Shown here: positions 58,501-64,000 of the stretch, in pieces
How positions within the stretch are numbered: the stretch's first letter is position 1
How the letters are laid out: each line of letters starts with the position of its first letter
Source: Camarhynchus parvulus
Taxonomy: Eukaryota > Chordata > Aves > Passeriformes > Thraupidae
Assembly: GCF_901933205.1 (NCBI RefSeq)
Contig: NC_044572.1
Span: forward strand, 36,115,501 to 36,179,500
Reading direction: 5' to 3'
Length of the DNA stretch: 64,000 nt
Program-made: the position numbers and the translations under genes
The notes under the pieces: model-generated
What the model was told of the DNA's origin: nothing
The model's database searches: none
Seen by the model: only the letters and a program-made list of their open reading frames with translations

Positions 58501-60465
58501 TTGGTAACCTTTATGACTTGGGGAACCATGTATTTACATATCTTTATCCTCGCATGTGCGTATGTGTGTGTTGTGTATATATTTTTAACAGTTGACAGCT
58601 GTTTTAGAGCATACAGAGATGCCAAGCTGAATGAGGGTCTTGATTACTTCAAGATTAGCTATCTAAAGTTTCTATTCATTTTAAGTGTTGTTAGTGCGAA
58701 GAGTCATTAGTCACTTCCTTGTCTCATAGAACATCAGCATACATTTACATTGTTAATGAACATTTGGGGTAAATGAATTAATGGCACTTTTAAACATCAA
58801 TTCAATCCTAATAACTTTGTATGTCATAGAAATGTTAAGGTTGGGATAAAAATGAGAAACCTTTTCAGTCAAGGTAACTAATCGCTTCTGGGCACAATAA
58901 AGGGTAAAATTAACTTATAGTGTTTTTTTAACAGGGTGAAAATTTTGCTTTTTCTTGAAACAGAGTTGAAAGAATTATCATTTTTTTTTAAAGCAAATAG
59001 AAATTGGAAGAAAATGTTTATCTTTTTCTTGACTGGGGTAGACTAGAAGCAAGCTGTTTGTCCTCTTAAAAATGGTTATTATTTTAGGTTATTGAAAAAA
59101 ATATTATTTTCAAATTTCTAAAATATGTACAAAAATGCATTTGGTTTATCAAGCTAAAATGGCTTCGTATCGTTAAGATGTCAAATATGATAGAAAAGAA
59201 ACACTGCCTAGAAAAGCGATTCCATTTAATTGTCAGGTTTTAAAATACTTTCTCCATGACGTACGTTGTCATTTTTAAACATTGAAGAAGCTTTGTAAAC
59301 CAATAAAGAAACAGTGAAAAAATTAACTCAAAGGGACAATGAAGTTTTACCAATATATTTTGAAGCAAAACATCAGCTTCTTCTAAACTGAAGTAATAAA
59401 CCTGAATGAGCAGAACTTGACAGAGCTTTTTAATAAGCACTAGTAAACAGAGGATTTATAAACAGATACATCCACATAGACTAGTTGATCTGGGTGAGGG
59501 ACTTAGAAAATGTGACAAAGTTGTTTCAACTCTGTAATTTAAAATAAATTTTTTATTTTGCCCTCCTGGTACATGTGTTCAATGACTGGAAAATTACAGG
59601 TAGTTAAGGTGCCACTGTGTATAACTGAGTACTTGAGGAATGTTTTCACGACAAGGACGAGCTTTCTCATTAAGCTTATCACTTTCTTCTAACCAACTAC
59701 CCTGTCACTACTAGCAAATAAGTAGAAAAGATGAGCAAAACAGACAGCCATTGCGTTATCCAAGCAGTTTGCTCTCATTGTTCATTAGGGTCTTCCAAAT
59801 ACTAATTTGCTTCAGGTTATGTAGTAATTTCTATCTTTAGAGCCTATTCATTCTATCTCAGCTTTGAGATATTTTTTCAAATAAGAACATAGGGGCTGAG
59901 TCAAACAAAAATCAGACTTTTTATTTGCATAATTTTGTCCAATATAACATACTGAACTTTACTGCAGAGCCAAATAAGAAAAAAAAAGGAAAAAAAAGAA
60001 AAAAAAAAGGAAAACAAACAAAAAAGATCCCTAAACCAAAGCAGTGTAAGAGTCCATGCTTGAGAAAGTAAAATAAAGTCATGCTCCATTTCAATATTCT
60101 TATGCTGAAGTCAGTGTTTGGTTTATGATTAAAAAAGGATGACAGCACATTAAACATTTGGCTAATGCTTCTGTCTGTAATTGAAAGTTGACTTTTCATG
60201 GTTTTCATTAGTGTCAGAGTGTTTCTCATATACTCTGTGAAATGTTCTTTAAGTTGCCCTGTTCAACTTCATTGAGTGAATTAAACAAATTATGACAGGT
60301 ACAGTTATTATGACACACTTATATAAGGTATAAACTGAAAAAAAAGTACAGAAATCCAAACTCACCTTCCCCTGGCTTGTTCAAAAAACTCTGCAAGGGA
60401 TCAATGCCTATCTCCTGTTCCTCTGTTTGCAAAGGATGACTGGTTTCAGACACAGAATGATACAT
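1468..60465 (-). CDS. TBC1D5: TBC1D5, N-terminal coding part (10 exons, residues 1-273)
   Basis: The ten minus-strand exons listed individually below join in frame to encode the first 273 residues of TBC1 domain family member 5. Known role: a Rab7 GTPase-activating protein at late endosomes and autophagosomes that binds retromer (VPS29/VPS35) and LC3-type proteins. Seen here: an LIR core (W59-E-E-L62), a Pro-Leu dipeptide (P140-L141) in the loop that contacts VPS29 in the human protein, the arginine finger in I162-xx-D165-xx-R168, and the glutamine finger in Y201-x-Q203. The human protein has about 795 residues, so roughly a third is here and the C-terminal TBC half and tail lie left of the window. 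Compared with the human sequence as I recall it, there is one codon fewer near residue 130 (KAG for KVVG). The assignment is very secure; exon borders rest on splice consensus and reading frame. Confidence 0.97.
1631..1681 (-). CDS. TBC1D5: TBC1D5 exon, residues 233-250
   Basis: The 51-base exon encodes EEMKVLLNPEYLEHDA with a split Tyr codon at its end. The acceptor is TTTTTTCAG and the donor GTAAGT. The next exon follows after a 93-base intron. It matches the TBC1D5 segment EEMKxxLNPEYLEHDAYA. Confidence 0.95.
1682..3128 (-). other. TBC1D5 GC-AG intron, 1447 bp
   Basis: AT-rich intron with a GC donor at its right end (3127-3128) and a strong polypyrimidine acceptor at its left end. It contains nothing else I recognise. 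Confidence 0.85.
3129..3217 (-). CDS. TBC1D5: TBC1D5 exon, residues 204-233, GC donor
   Basis: The 89-base exon begins GMHELLAPIVFILHCDHQAF and ends EAAQP plus two bases of Ser. The acceptor is GTTTAG. The donor is GCAAGC following CCAAG, so this intron is of the GC-AG class. No GT donor keeps the frame here, and the next exon (T-GAG-GAA) completes Ser-Glu-Glu exactly as in the human protein. Confidence 0.95.
3218..8874 (-). other. TBC1D5 intron, 5.66 kb
   Basis: Mostly AT-rich unique-looking DNA. The stretch at about 3930-4650 is clearly richer in G and C than its surroundings. It may be an old, unrecognised repeat. A near-repeat of the 14-mer TAGCTTTTACATTT occurs at about 5948 and 5988. 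No exon or RNA gene was seen. Confidence 0.8.
8875..8977 (-). CDS. TBC1D5: TBC1D5 exon, residues 169-203 (glutamine finger)
   Basis: The 103-base exon encodes FPEMQYFQQENVRKILTD and continues to ENEQLLYKQ. Y201-x-Q203 is the YxQ motif whose glutamine (human Gln204) acts with the arginine finger in the dual-finger TBC mechanism. The acceptor is ATTTTCAG and the donor GTAATG. It is near-identical to the mammalian sequence as I recall it. Confidence 0.97.
8978..13873 (-). other. TBC1D5 intron, 4.90 kb
   Basis: AT-rich intron. The only structure noted is a pair of adjacent 14-bp perfect palindromes near 13504-13532. No exon, RNA gene or recognisable transposon was seen. Confidence 0.8.
13504..13532. 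repeat. Two adjacent 14-bp perfect palindromes
   Basis: AAAGATCGATCTTT (13504-13517) and ATTATGATCATAAT (13519-13532), separated by a single base. Both are self-complementary and contain GATC. Confidence 0.9.
13874..13941 (-). CDS. TBC1D5: TBC1D5 exon, residues 147-169 (arginine finger)
   Basis: The 68-base exon encodes SLWNKFFQDKELRAMIEQD and ends with V-T-R and two bases of a Thr codon. I162-xx-D165-xx-R168 is the IxxDxxR motif; R168 aligns with human Arg169, the catalytic arginine finger supplied in trans to Rab7. The acceptor is TATTTCAG and the donor GTATGT. Catalytic residues are intact, so GAP activity is expected. Confidence 0.96.
15119..15144. repeat. Perfect 26-bp palindrome
   Basis: The 13-bp half ACATACAGTGAGT is followed without spacer by its exact reverse complement. 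It lies in an intron, with no associated gene. Confidence 0.95.
15615..15642. repeat. Hairpin, 11-bp perfect arms, 6-nt loop
   Basis: TAGAGATGAAG at 15615-15625 and its exact reverse complement at 15632-15642, with loop TATGGG. Confidence 0.9.
16282..16353 (-). CDS. TBC1D5: TBC1D5 exon, residues 123-146 (retromer-contact loop)
   Basis: The 24-codon exon reads from HITNPRKAGQQDL to NNPLSQDEG. P140-L141 corresponds to the Pro-Leu of the human loop (Leu142) reported to dock into VPS29; this is known biology transferred by alignment. The acceptor is ACCTAG. The donor is GTAAGT, preceded by a run of G; placing it after GAG-GGG keeps the frame. One codon is missing relative to human (KAG versus KVVG). 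Confidence 0.95.
16451..16540 (-). CDS. TBC1D5: TBC1D5 exon, residues 93-122
   Basis: This is an exact 30-codon exon running from LFLDVLPQDRSQW to SKIKEI, continuing the TBC N-lobe. The acceptor is CTAATAG and the donor GTAAGT. Compared with my memory of the human protein, the stretch after QW is less conserved (KTTSDLRTSY here). It is separated from the next exon by only 97 bases. Confidence 0.95.
16541..18289 (-). other. TBC1D5 intron, 1.75 kb
   Basis: AT-rich intron with no recognised exon, repeat or regulatory signal beyond its own splice sites. Confidence 0.8.
18290..18398 (-). CDS. TBC1D5: TBC1D5 exon, residues 56-92 (LIR and start of TBC domain)
   Basis: The 109-base exon begins KEWEELFVNNNYLATIR and ends FRSVCWK. 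W59-E-E-L62 is the core of the LC3-interacting region described for TBC1D5. The terminal R...W-K is the first conserved motif of the TBC fold. The acceptor is TTTTGCAG and the donor is GTAAGA. Length and phase (1 base in, complete codon out) agree with neighbouring exons. Sequence identity to mammals is very high here, as expected for a functional binding motif followed by a domain core. Confidence 0.97.
21384..21432. repeat. Perfect inverted repeat, 22-bp arms and 5-nt loop, at the LTR junction
   Basis: The left arm 21384-21405 (17 bp of host flank including GACCT, plus the first 5 bases of the LTR) is the exact reverse complement of 21411-21432. The loop is TGGTT. The right arm sits inside the LTR, so it looks like an inverted copy of the flank made after insertion. 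Confidence 0.95.
21396..21400. repeat. Target-site duplication, left copy (GACCT)
   Basis: GACCT immediately precedes the TGTCA end of the LTR and is repeated exactly at 22476-22480. Confidence 0.85.
21401..22475 (-). mobile_element. Solo LTR of an endogenous retrovirus with 5-bp target duplication
   Basis: The 1075-bp element begins TGTCATGGTTTGAC and ends GGTTTGG-like in inverse (CCAAACCGACACA), giving TG...CA ends. It is flanked by the direct repeat GACCT at 21396-21400 and 22476-22480, so both ends are intact and only one LTR remains. A 5-bp duplication is typical of ERVL-type elements. The layout matches an LTR abundant in bird genomes as I remember it. Minus orientation is inferred because its U5-like TTCTCCTCTCC block, shared with the LTR at 61072-61580, reads on the minus strand near the left end. 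Open frames inside it are not genes. The left end carries a fold-back insertion described below. Confidence 0.9.
22476..22480. repeat. Target-site duplication, right copy (GACCT)
   Basis: GACCT immediately follows the ACA end of the LTR and matches 21396-21400. Confidence 0.85.
29262..29315. repeat. TA/CA microsatellite-like tract
   Basis: Imperfect alternating TATATATG, TACATACACAC and ACACATACACACATATG. It is a simple-sequence intronic tract. Confidence 0.7.
31492..31558 (-). CDS. TBC1D5: TBC1D5 exon, residues 34-56 (Ser/Gly-rich linker)
   Basis: This 67-base exon reads GGSNENGSTPSTSDSDGTF and aligns with the low-complexity segment before the LIR in human TBC1D5. The acceptor is TATCAG. 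The exon enters with two bases completing a Gly codon and leaves with two bases of codon 56. The donor used is GTTGGT, which is weak. A stronger-looking GTAATT lies 4 bases downstream but would bring a stop codon immediately into frame. Codon 56 becomes AG|T (Ser), where I recall Arg in the human protein. The segment is disordered and probably phospho-regulated (inference). Confidence 0.93.
32850..33120 (-). pseudogene. Fossil CR1/L2-type LINE reverse transcriptase fragment
   Basis: On the minus strand the segment 32890-32946 reads YCLDLSKPSDAVPQEML followed by a stop. This matches the conserved non-LTR retrotransposon RT motif (Y-L-D-x-S-K-A-F-D-T-V-P-H). Upstream, 32950-33030 reads GTLWPANLLSFQ in the position of the family's block ending in L-T-N-L-I-x-F. 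Stops and lost residues (A-F-D has become P-S-D) show it is long dead. The surrounding pyrimidine-rich plus strand, about 32.1-34.1 kb, may belong to the same decayed element, but its ends cannot be placed by eye. Confidence 0.6.
34421..34450. repeat. Nested hairpin, 9-bp arms
   Basis: CCAGGATCC (34421-34429) pairs with GGATCCTGG (34442-34450). Inside the loop, CCG (34430-34432) can pair with CGG (34437-34439). Confidence 0.85.
36035..36205 (-). mobile_element. CR1 LINE 3'-end fragment (antisense)
   Basis: The plus strand carries GATAGAATCACAGAA, then CCTAACACTAACCCAGCACT, then CTCCAGGGATGGTGACTCAA. This is the reverse complement of a common avian CR1 3' tail, so the element lies on the minus strand. 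Similarity fades after about 36205; the right end is uncertain and could reach about 36350. Confidence 0.8.
38502..38514 (+). promoter_or_regulatory. YY1-like motif
   Basis: CCAAAATGGCAGC matches the YY1 promoter consensus AANATGGCNGC on the plus strand, about 100 bp left of the CpG island. In promoters this motif usually reads in the direction of transcription just after the start, hinting at a plus-strand start nearby (inference). Confidence 0.45.
38679..38692 (+). promoter_or_regulatory. CTCF-like motif
   Basis: CCAACAGAGGGCGC matches the CTCF core CCASYAGRKGGCRS at all but one position and lies at the left edge of the CpG island. Confidence 0.55.
38750..38947. repeat. GC-rich minisatellite, 37/47-bp units
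   Basis: There are five head-to-tail units: 38750-38796 (47 bp), 38797-38833 (37), 38834-38870 (37), 38871-38917 (47) and a partial 38918-38947 (30). The core starts CCCCCGCCGCGGGC and ends CCCTGCACAG. The 47-bp units carry an extra 10 bp (TTCCGCACAG or TCCCGCACAG) at their ends. Units are nearly identical, which suggests recent expansion. The minus strand is G-run rich. Confidence 0.93.
43876..43909. repeat. 17-bp tandem duplication
   Basis: TTTTTTGTGCCTAACA is present twice in direct succession with a one-base offset, a likely slippage duplication. CACTTTTT and AAAAAGTG flanking the second copy also form an 8-bp inverted repeat. Confidence 0.7.
51600..51990. promoter_or_regulatory. Candidate non-coding regulatory stretch
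   Basis: Non-repetitive, non-coding sequence with a CCAAT-type box (GCCAATTGG at 51853-51861) and AT-rich homeodomain-like motifs. It is listed because it resembles conserved intronic elements; there is no direct proof. Confidence 0.2.
52380..52740. promoter_or_regulatory. Candidate conserved non-coding element with RFX-like site
   Basis: A stretch of balanced composition, with no repeat signature and no ORF, containing a homeodomain core TAATTG (52543-52548) and GTTGCAGTGGCAAC (52671-52684), which differs by two bases from the palindromic RFX X-box. Enhancer function is a guess from motif content; conservation cannot be tested here. Confidence 0.3.
54076..54240 (+). mobile_element. CR1 LINE 3'-end fragment
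   Basis: The plus strand carries GCCCAGAGAAGCTGTGGATG, ATCCCTGGAAGTGTTCAAGG and, at the end, TTCCAACCCAAACCATTCCA. This is the characteristic bird CR1 3' tail in sense orientation. The body of the LINE is missing (5' truncation, usual for the family). Confidence 0.88.
56340..56480. promoter_or_regulatory. Candidate homeodomain-site cluster
   Basis: Several TAAT cores occur close together, including paired TAATTG at 56431-56436 and 56440-56445, 9 bp apart. No repeat or ORF explains the stretch. Regulatory function is inference. Confidence 0.22.
59973..60026 (+). repeat. A-rich low-complexity tract
   Basis: About 50 bases of nearly pure A interrupted by G and C, 340 bp downstream (in transcript sense) of the first coding exon. 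On the transcribed strand it is a long pyrimidine run. No retroposed gene was recognised beside it. Confidence 0.8.
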
Positions 60466-60501
60466 ACTGGCAGTAGTAAATTCCAACTGATGAGTATTTA
60501 T
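60366..60501 (-). CDS. TBC1D5: TBC1D5 first coding exon (start codon, residues 1-34)
   Basis: The acceptor is a polypyrimidine run ending TTCCAG at 60502-60503. The exon begins with 36 non-coding bases, then ATG at 60465-60463 with A at -3. The protein begins MYHSVSETSHPLQTEEQ, matching the vertebrate TBC1D5 N-terminus. The donor is GTGAGT after one base of a Gly codon. Because the exon has a proper acceptor, at least one non-coding exon and the main promoter must lie further right. The coding part spans 60366-60465. The reading frame stays open upstream of the ATG within the exon, but family similarity begins at this methionine. Confidence 0.95.
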
Positions 60502-63500
60502 CTGGAAGAAAAAAAAACAGAGAAACAAACACTTCAGTATTCCTTTAACTATTTTTCAATCACACGAGTGAAGAACAAAAGTACTTAAAACCTCCCCTTA
60601 TTTCCAGGCACATCATCACCATTAGTTGTCTAATTAGCAGAACAATAATGTTTCCATTTGAACGTTTTAAATGTTGTATTATTTGGAATCCAAAAGAATT
60701 GCTATAGTTCTTACAAATATCACACTGCAAGTAAAAGTCCAAGCGTGGTTTTGAAGACTGTAAAACAGGGCAAGAGCCTCTTTCCATCCTTCTTCTAGTT
60801 TTCCCTACTCATCTTTTAGTCTGATTCCAAGGACAACTGATGCTAGTTCTTGGGCATGATGAAGATTATAAAGTAAAACTGAGGAAAGACCATCATCATC
60901 ACTCTTCTGGACCCAAGACTGTTCATCCCACAAATCTTCCTTTTAACCACTTCTTTTTCAGAAATCATAGGTCAAATATAACATAACAGCAACAGACACA
61001 CAAAAAGAGAATGGATTAATATTGACTAGCATATAGGTGAATTTGGTTTTATCAAGATTTATATTAACTTATGTCTTGGTTCTGGCAAGAACAGGGTTTT
61101 GCAGTAGCCAGGAGGCGGCATGGCCAGGGCCCAGAGGTTTTTCTATACCATGTCATGTCACTACCAGGGCAGGGAGAAGGGAGTCTTTTCTGGGAAGAAG
61201 GTTTTTTTTTCTGGTCAAGTAGGAGTGGCAGAGGTTGGGTAATGCCGCTGTCATCTGGAGGGAGTGGGTGGTTTTTATCTGTTGTTAGGGTTTCCACAAT
61301 GAGCAAGAATGCTTATTTTCTTGTCTTGTCGTCAGTTTCTTTCTTTTCTTGTCATTAGTATCATTGCTGTTACTGTTCGTTTTTCTTACCTCATTGCTGT
61401 TTCCAGTAAATTGTTCTCATCTCAACCTGTGATCTTTACCGTTTGTGCCTCCAGTTCTCCTCTCCATCCTGGTGCAGGGAGGTGGGAGGGAAGGAGGGAA
61501 TCAGCAAGTGAGCTGTGTGTGCCATGCAATGGTTTCAGTGGGAAAACTTAACTGGAGAATACCATTCTTAAACCCAGACAGCTCTCTAGAAAGATAATGC
61601 TAAGGAAGCATTTTAAGAAACATAATCAACTAGCTGGTGAACATTTACAAAGATATCTTCCAAAAATGAAGGCCAAAAGGGAAGTAATGGAAGAACTGAA
61701 ACTTTAGGAAGTAGGTGATGCAGATTCATCATCACAGGCTCCTGAATGGCACTCACATCACTATCAAGCAACTGAATAAGAACTATGTCACAAGTTCATC
61801 TGAGGAGTGTTGGAAGCTAATACTGGCTGCAACAAATTAGAGGATGACAATAAGAGGGTGAAAAGCAGATGATGTTATGATCAGTGCATAAGAAAGAGAA
61901 ACAACCTTTCCAGTGCATTAACAGTGCAAGAATACATTTGTCAAGACTGCATTTTAGTCACTGTACAGCAATTTATTAACTCACAACACAAAAAACCCTA
62001 AGCCAGCTAAATAAGTCTGATTTGGCCAAGCACACTAAGTAGCTACCTACGACTGCCAGATGAGTTTTAAATATCACTTACTTTAACTGCTTTGTTTACA
62101 AGTATCATAACTTTTTAACAGCAATAAAATTATATTTAGAAAAAATATAAAAAGAGATACAAGAAGAGGTATGCATCTACACTTTCAGGACTGGCATATT
62201 AACAAATCTGAAATCACTTCAATTATGCTTTTCCTTTGGTTCCTAGAAGGTATGGCACTGACCATGTAGGCTTTAGACCTTCAGTTTACTGTCAATAAAT
62301 GAAGGGGAACTGGGATCCTTAAGACCTTTTTATGGTCTATATCTTCTTAATTTTCCTATTAAGTTATGAGGAAAAAAAACCCCAACCCCAAAAAATCCCT
62401 AGATAATTAACTAGTTGGGCCACTATTAGGCAATTCCTCAAAACCAGTGCACCCAGGCTGTTTTGAAAAGCATTCTCTCTCAGCTGTATTCCCTGAGGGG
62501 TTTATCCTCTATGTGCCCTGGCACCTGTGTTACTGTGGTGATGAAATAATCCCACCATCTCTCACTTCTGTTCAGCTAGTAGAGAACATCTGATGGTCTT
62601 GGGAACAAGAAGCCAGTAACTGAGGGAAGGTAGGACTTACACTTGAGCAGTGGTACACCTTTATGTTAAATTGTTATTAGTGTGACAAAACACACCACTA
62701 AACCACAGAATTGCCTTGAACAATTTTATACATGGCTCAACAAAATGTGCTGCGACTGTATGCATACCTCACGTGTTTCCTATGTAATTTTAAAACTATA
62801 ACAATGAAAACTGCATGAACGGTATCTTGAAGAAAAATATTTACAGTCTTGTTAGCCCCTTAAATAACATTTACCTGTAGTCTTATGGCTGAAAAAATAT
62901 AAAGAGATGTTTATAAATACCTGATATTTTAAATAAATAAAAGAAAAAATAATTTATTTAAAGAAAGAAAACAAAACCCCCACCAACTTCACAGAACTAA
63001 TTTTTTCCTGCTGGAATTTTAGCTGCTGCTCTTGTTTCTTTTGCTATACAGTTGTAAATATCATTTTCCTGATCAGTTGATTTTGTCTTCACTAAAATTA
63101 CAAGCTTTTTCAGACTGTGCTGTTGAAGTTTAACTTTTTATTTTTATGTTCCTTCAGAGATTGCTACACAATCTGACCAAAGCAGAACCCTGAGTGTCTT
63201 TCAAACTGAGAACCAGGCACAAAATGACCTTACCAGCCATTATAGTTTTAGCAGCCACCACTTAATTAAGACACAGTATGTTTCAGACTTGCTGTCTTAC
63301 ATCCATAACATGGTATCAATTTAGCCCTACTAAGTTCGCTCTTCCATGTCCTCTTCTGTATCCACCTTCTTTTTTTTTTAAATACTCCCCAAATGCCACA
63401 CCTTTACAACTATATGCACCATAATTTACTTTCCAGACTGTTGGAGCAGCTTTAAACAGCTGAATAGATTTACTTTTGATATCTGCACAGCGATTTAATC

Positions 63501-64000
63501 GGTTATTTGTGTTTGTTTATAGATACATATGGTTAGAGTTAAAAAAAGTATCACTACCTATTAGTCTTCACTCCTTAGTCCAAGCAATTTTCTTCACAGT
63601 TTTATACTGAAGTTCTTTTCTACTCTTCTAACAAAGAGCAAAGGGAACTATTAAACAATTACAATTACACTTGGGATCTTACTCTGAGACAGATTAATTC
63701 TTCACAGGTTTGTGGTTGATTTGTAATGGCCTATAACATATTGTTCATATTAAATAAGATACAATTTAAAACCATTCTCAGTGTGAAACAATAAAAATGT
63801 TATAAACCCCTGAAATTCAATTACTGGATTACAAGACTTGATTCTGGCTAGCCCTAACATCTCAGTGAAAGCGCCTATTTGTAGGTTTTTTTAACCTCCA
63901 AAGTTGAAGGGCTAAGGAACTCAAAACACCAGGCATGCTTCCCACTACTGGGAGTTCAACTATTCTGTAATATACATGAGAAAATAATTAAGACCATGTA
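60502..64000 (-). other. TBC1D5 intron upstream of the first coding exon (partial)
   Basis: The splice acceptor at 60502-60503 means this sequence is intronic and the transcript starts further right. It contains an LTR at 61072-61580. No convincing non-coding 5' exon or CpG-rich promoter was seen here. Confidence 0.75.
61072..61580 (+). mobile_element. Avian-type endogenous retrovirus LTR (about 509 bp)
   Basis: The element starts TGTCTTGGTTCTGG and ends CTTAAACCCAGACA; the outer 10 bases are imperfect inverted copies of each other (TGTCTTGGTT versus TGTCTGGGTT). Near its right end it has a poly(A)-signal-like AGTAAA followed by TCATCTCAACC and TTCTCCTCTCC, a U5-like layout shared with the minus-strand LTR at 21401-22475, which gives the plus orientation. 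I see no matching target duplication at these ends, and no internal retroviral region. It is therefore a solo or truncated copy. The family is recognised from memory of bird LTRs. Confidence 0.7.

Larger units (their letters stand above)
31559..60365 (-). other. TBC1D5 intron, 28.8 kb
   Basis: The longest intron in the window, separating the start-codon exon from the rest. It holds a fossil LINE, two CR1 tails, a CpG island with a minisatellite, several candidate non-coding regulatory stretches and an A-rich tract. Each is listed separately. No second protein-coding gene was found on either strand. Confidence 0.8.

Overview
This is a vertebrate nuclear segment, almost certainly from a bird. 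It is AT-rich and intron-dominated with low repeat density. The repeats I recognise are CR1-type LINE tails and LTRs of the kinds that are common in avian genomes. I see nothing prokaryotic, organellar or viral apart from endogenous LTRs.

The window lies inside one large minus-strand gene, TBC1D5, a Rab7 GTPase-activating protein that binds retromer and autophagosomal ATG8/LC3 proteins. Ten exons were assembled by hand from splice sites, reading frame and protein similarity. In transcript order they are 60366-60501 (start codon at 60463-60465), 31492-31558, 18290-18398, 16451-16540, 16282-16353, 13874-13941, 8875-8977, 3129-3217, 1631-1681 and 1468-1537. Every splice phase joins. Together they encode residues 1-273, ending inside the TBC domain. 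The rest of the protein lies to the left of the window, and the non-coding 5' exons and main promoter lie to the right. The part present carries the LIR core (W59-L62), the Pro-Leu retromer (VPS29) contact and both catalytic fingers (R168 and Q203).

Intron layout: 1-31 kb holds nine exons in small and medium introns, including introns of only 93 and 97 bp and one GC-AG intron. The 13-kb intron (18.4-31.5 kb) contains a complete solo LTR (21401-22475) with a fold-back hairpin at one end. The 29-kb intron (31.6-60.4 kb) contains a fossil LINE reverse transcriptase (about 32.85-33.12 kb), two CR1 3' tails, an isolated CpG island (38.6-39.06 kb) built around a GC-rich 37/47-bp minisatellite, and several stretches that look like non-coding regulatory DNA. 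The intron upstream of the first coding exon (60.5-64 kb) carries a second LTR.

The observations most worth follow-up are three. The first is the intragenic CpG island, a candidate alternative or antisense promoter with CTCF-like and YY1-like sites. The second is the fold-back palindrome at the solo LTR junction. The third is a set of other perfect palindromes in the left half. I did not find an undescribed multi-gene system; this is a single-gene, mostly intronic window.
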